Assembly (NCBI GenBank): GCA_019309665.1
Contig: JAFDFV010000106.1
Coordinates: 1 to 6,380, forward strand
Direction: 5' to 3'
Source: Deltaproteobacteria bacterium
GTDB taxonomy: Bacteria > Desulfobacterota > Desulfobacteria > Desulfobacterales > ETH-SRB1
DNA: 6,380 bases
Shown: piece by piece, positions 5,355 to 6,380 of the stretch
Layout: every line of letters begins with the position of its first letter
Numbering within the stretch: position 1 is the stretch's first letter
The notes under the pieces: generated by a model
Databases searched by the model: none
What the model saw: the letters and a program-made list of their open reading frames with translations, nothing else
What the model was told of the DNA's origin: nothing
Translations under genes and position numbers: made by a program

Positions 5355-5369
5355 TGAGACCAGGTCTCA
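5355..5369. repeat. 15-bp perfect inverted repeat across a stop codon
   Basis: TGAGACC (5355-5361), A, GGTCTCA (5363-5369) is a perfect seven-bp inverted repeat with a one-base centre. On the minus strand its first bases are the TGA stop of the coiled-coil gene. It is flanked by direct repeats of TCAATCTGA. No T-tract follows, so it is not a standard terminator. It could be a protein-binding site or an mRNA-processing hairpin between two operon genes. Confidence 0.35.
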
Positions 5370-6380
5370 ATCTGAACTAGAGGACTGTTGCATACTTTTT
5401 TGCACCTCTTTCAATTTGTTCGTTATGTTTTCTTTTTCATTAACATAATTTTGTTGTTCATTAACATAATTTTGTTTGGCGTTGATCGCAGCTTGAATCT
5501 TCTGTTGCTCTGCCTCAATTTCAAGTTGCCGGGCCTGGGCCTCTAAATCGTCCTCTTCCTGTTTCTCCTCCGGCTTATCAGCCGATGCGGCACGGTTCTG
5601 AATCTCTGTAATTTTTTGCTCTGCCTGCTGTTTCTTTTCCTCCGCCTCTTTGATTTTTTCGTCTGTTTCCTTCAATTTTATATCGATATCCTGAAGCTTT
5701 TTGACGTCCTGCTGGACAGTTATGAGCATGTCCTTGTAAAATTCCATTTCTTTCTGGATCTCCTGGATCTGTGGCTTTGGCGGCTCTGGAACATCCGGCA
5801 GATCAGAAAACCGGCATTCTTCATCTGTTATTTGACCCAACATGGCCTTTTGGGCCTGCTCGTTCATATACCTTGCGTTTACATGGTCTCCCCTCCCGGC
5901 CGCCGCAGAGGCTTTATTTGAAAAATAGGCAGCACAGCGAAGCCTGTCCGATAGAGATAGCGCGGATGTGTCATAGTTGGCTGTGCCCCGAGGCTGCAAT
6001 TCGTTTTCAAGGACACCCAAAAAGCCGTCCAGACTGCCAGAATCGTGGGAGCCCGCAACATCGAACGAAGAAGGATTCCCAAAAATGGACTCCAATTGTC
6101 GCTTATCCTTTTTCCTTTGATGGGAGGATTTCTCCTCCCAATCTCTCAATCTTGCAATCCTCTCCTGACGCTCCTGTTCCTTCTTCTTCGCGAGCGCTTC
6201 CTGATAGGCAGCAGCGGCGGCGGCAGCGGCGGCGGCATTGTTTTGCTGAGGGTTGATGGCATTTTCTATCATCATGCCAATTAAGTTGATCCCCATATTC
6301 ATCACCATATCTTTAGCGAATTGTTCTGAACCTACAGATCCTCCAAGCCCTCCAAGCGGCATCCCGCCTCCGCTGCCCCC
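5367..6380 (-). CDS. Gly/Ala-rich coiled-coil protein, partial at its 5' end
   Basis: The frame stays open to the right edge: six codons before the Met at 6362 read GGSGGG, continuous with MPLGGLGGSVG. The true start is therefore probably outside the window, and the Met at 6362 is likely internal. Counting from that Met: a Gly-rich stretch (1-11), a hydrophobic helix (18-35, NMGINLIGMMI), ten alanines (43-52), a charged helix (53-95), a region with SLSDRLRCAAYFSNK and NARYMNEQAQKAM (137-175, perhaps a small TPR-like hairpin), a Pro-rich linker (189-198, DVPEPPKPQ), and a long Lys/Glu/Gln coiled coil (199-325) ending in QQSSSSD. Two cysteines (143, 183) are present. The upstream part should show whether it has a signal peptide. 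Family not recognised. Its position suggests a structural partner of the lipoprotein and FecR protein. Confidence 0.75.
   Translation of the reverse strand, partial: GGSGGGMPLGGLGGSVGSEQFAKDMVMNMGINLIGMMIENAINPQQNNAAAAAAAAAAYQEALAKKKEQERQERIARLRDWEEKSSHQRKKDKRQLESIFGNPSSFDVAGSHDSGSLDGFLGVLENELQPRGTANYDTSALSLSDRLRCAAYFSNKASAAAGRGDHVNARYMNEQAQKAMLGQITDEECRFSDLPDVPEPPKPQIQEIQKEMEFYKDMLITVQQDVKKLQDIDIKLKETDEKIKEAEEKKQQAEQKITEIQNRAASADKPEEKQEEDDLEAQARQLEIEAEQQKIQAAINAKQNYVNEQQNYVNEKENITNKLKEVQKSMQQSSSSD
5436..5476 (-). repeat. Tandem 21-bp duplication encoding one coiled-coil heptad
   Basis: A 20-base sequence (TTCATTAACATAATTTTGTT, plus strand) occurs at 5436-5455 and again, identically, at 5457-5476, a period of 21 bases. 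It encodes QNYVNEQ then QNYVNEK. Exactly seven residues are repeated, so the duplication adds one heptad without breaking coiled-coil register. Confidence 0.8.
6207..6236 (-). repeat. GCC/GCT triplet tract encoding ten alanines
   Basis: Ten successive alanine codons, all GCC or GCT, form a triplet repeat (residues 43-52 from the Met at 6362). Loss or gain of units by replication slippage would change tract length without shifting the frame. Confidence 0.8.

Noticed and set aside
5771..6256. 161-residue plus-strand open frame
   Set aside because: Antisense to the coiled-coil gene. It is rich in Pro, Arg and Ser as expected for the reverse of Ala/Glu/Gly codons, and shows no domain.

Overview
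All intact genes in this window lie on the minus strand. The overall style suggests a Gram-negative environmental bacterium: mixed moderate-to-low GC, lipoprotein signals, FecR/CHAT/TPR envelope proteins, DUF4143 ATPases, and REP/RAYT debris. A sulfate-reducing deltaproteobacterium (Desulfobacterota) is my best guess, from resemblance only. No tRNA, rRNA or CRISPR array is visible.

Left edge to 1495: the 5' part of a TPR lipoprotein gene runs off the left end and is frameshifted in an A-run. Upstream of it is an intact AAA_14/DUF4143-type ATPase with a C-terminal winged helix and a PD-(D/E)XK-like motif. It has no Shine-Dalgarno, and a 30-bp near-perfect palindrome covers its likely -35 box.

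1496 to about 2350: a stretch with no intact gene but many relics. In order these are the two palindromes, a 39-codon remnant resembling the N-terminus of a second ATPase, an IS/MITE relic (1701-2006) with three related 21-bp ends and a transposase-like C-terminus, a RAYT (Y1 HUH transposase) gene cut by that relic and carrying an in-frame stop, and a REP-like hairpin just upstream of the RAYT start. 2251-2347 is AT-rich and shows only a small AT hairpin near 2280-2300.

2348 to 6380: a probable co-directional cluster read from right to left. It holds a partial Gly/Ala-rich coiled-coil protein, a 448-residue putative lipoprotein of unknown family, a secreted FecR-domain protein whose domain is split by a helical/proline-rich insert, and a broken CHAT gene. 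The CHAT relic keeps a Shine-Dalgarno, a signal peptide and the last ~64 codons of the CHAT domain, but the middle is missing. The intact members all look exported or envelope-associated. I infer that this was once an envelope FecR-lipoprotein-coiled-coil-CHAT module whose protease-like member has been lost here. That module and the operator-like palindrome over the ATPase promoter are the best candidates for undescribed biology, and neither can be proven from the window alone.
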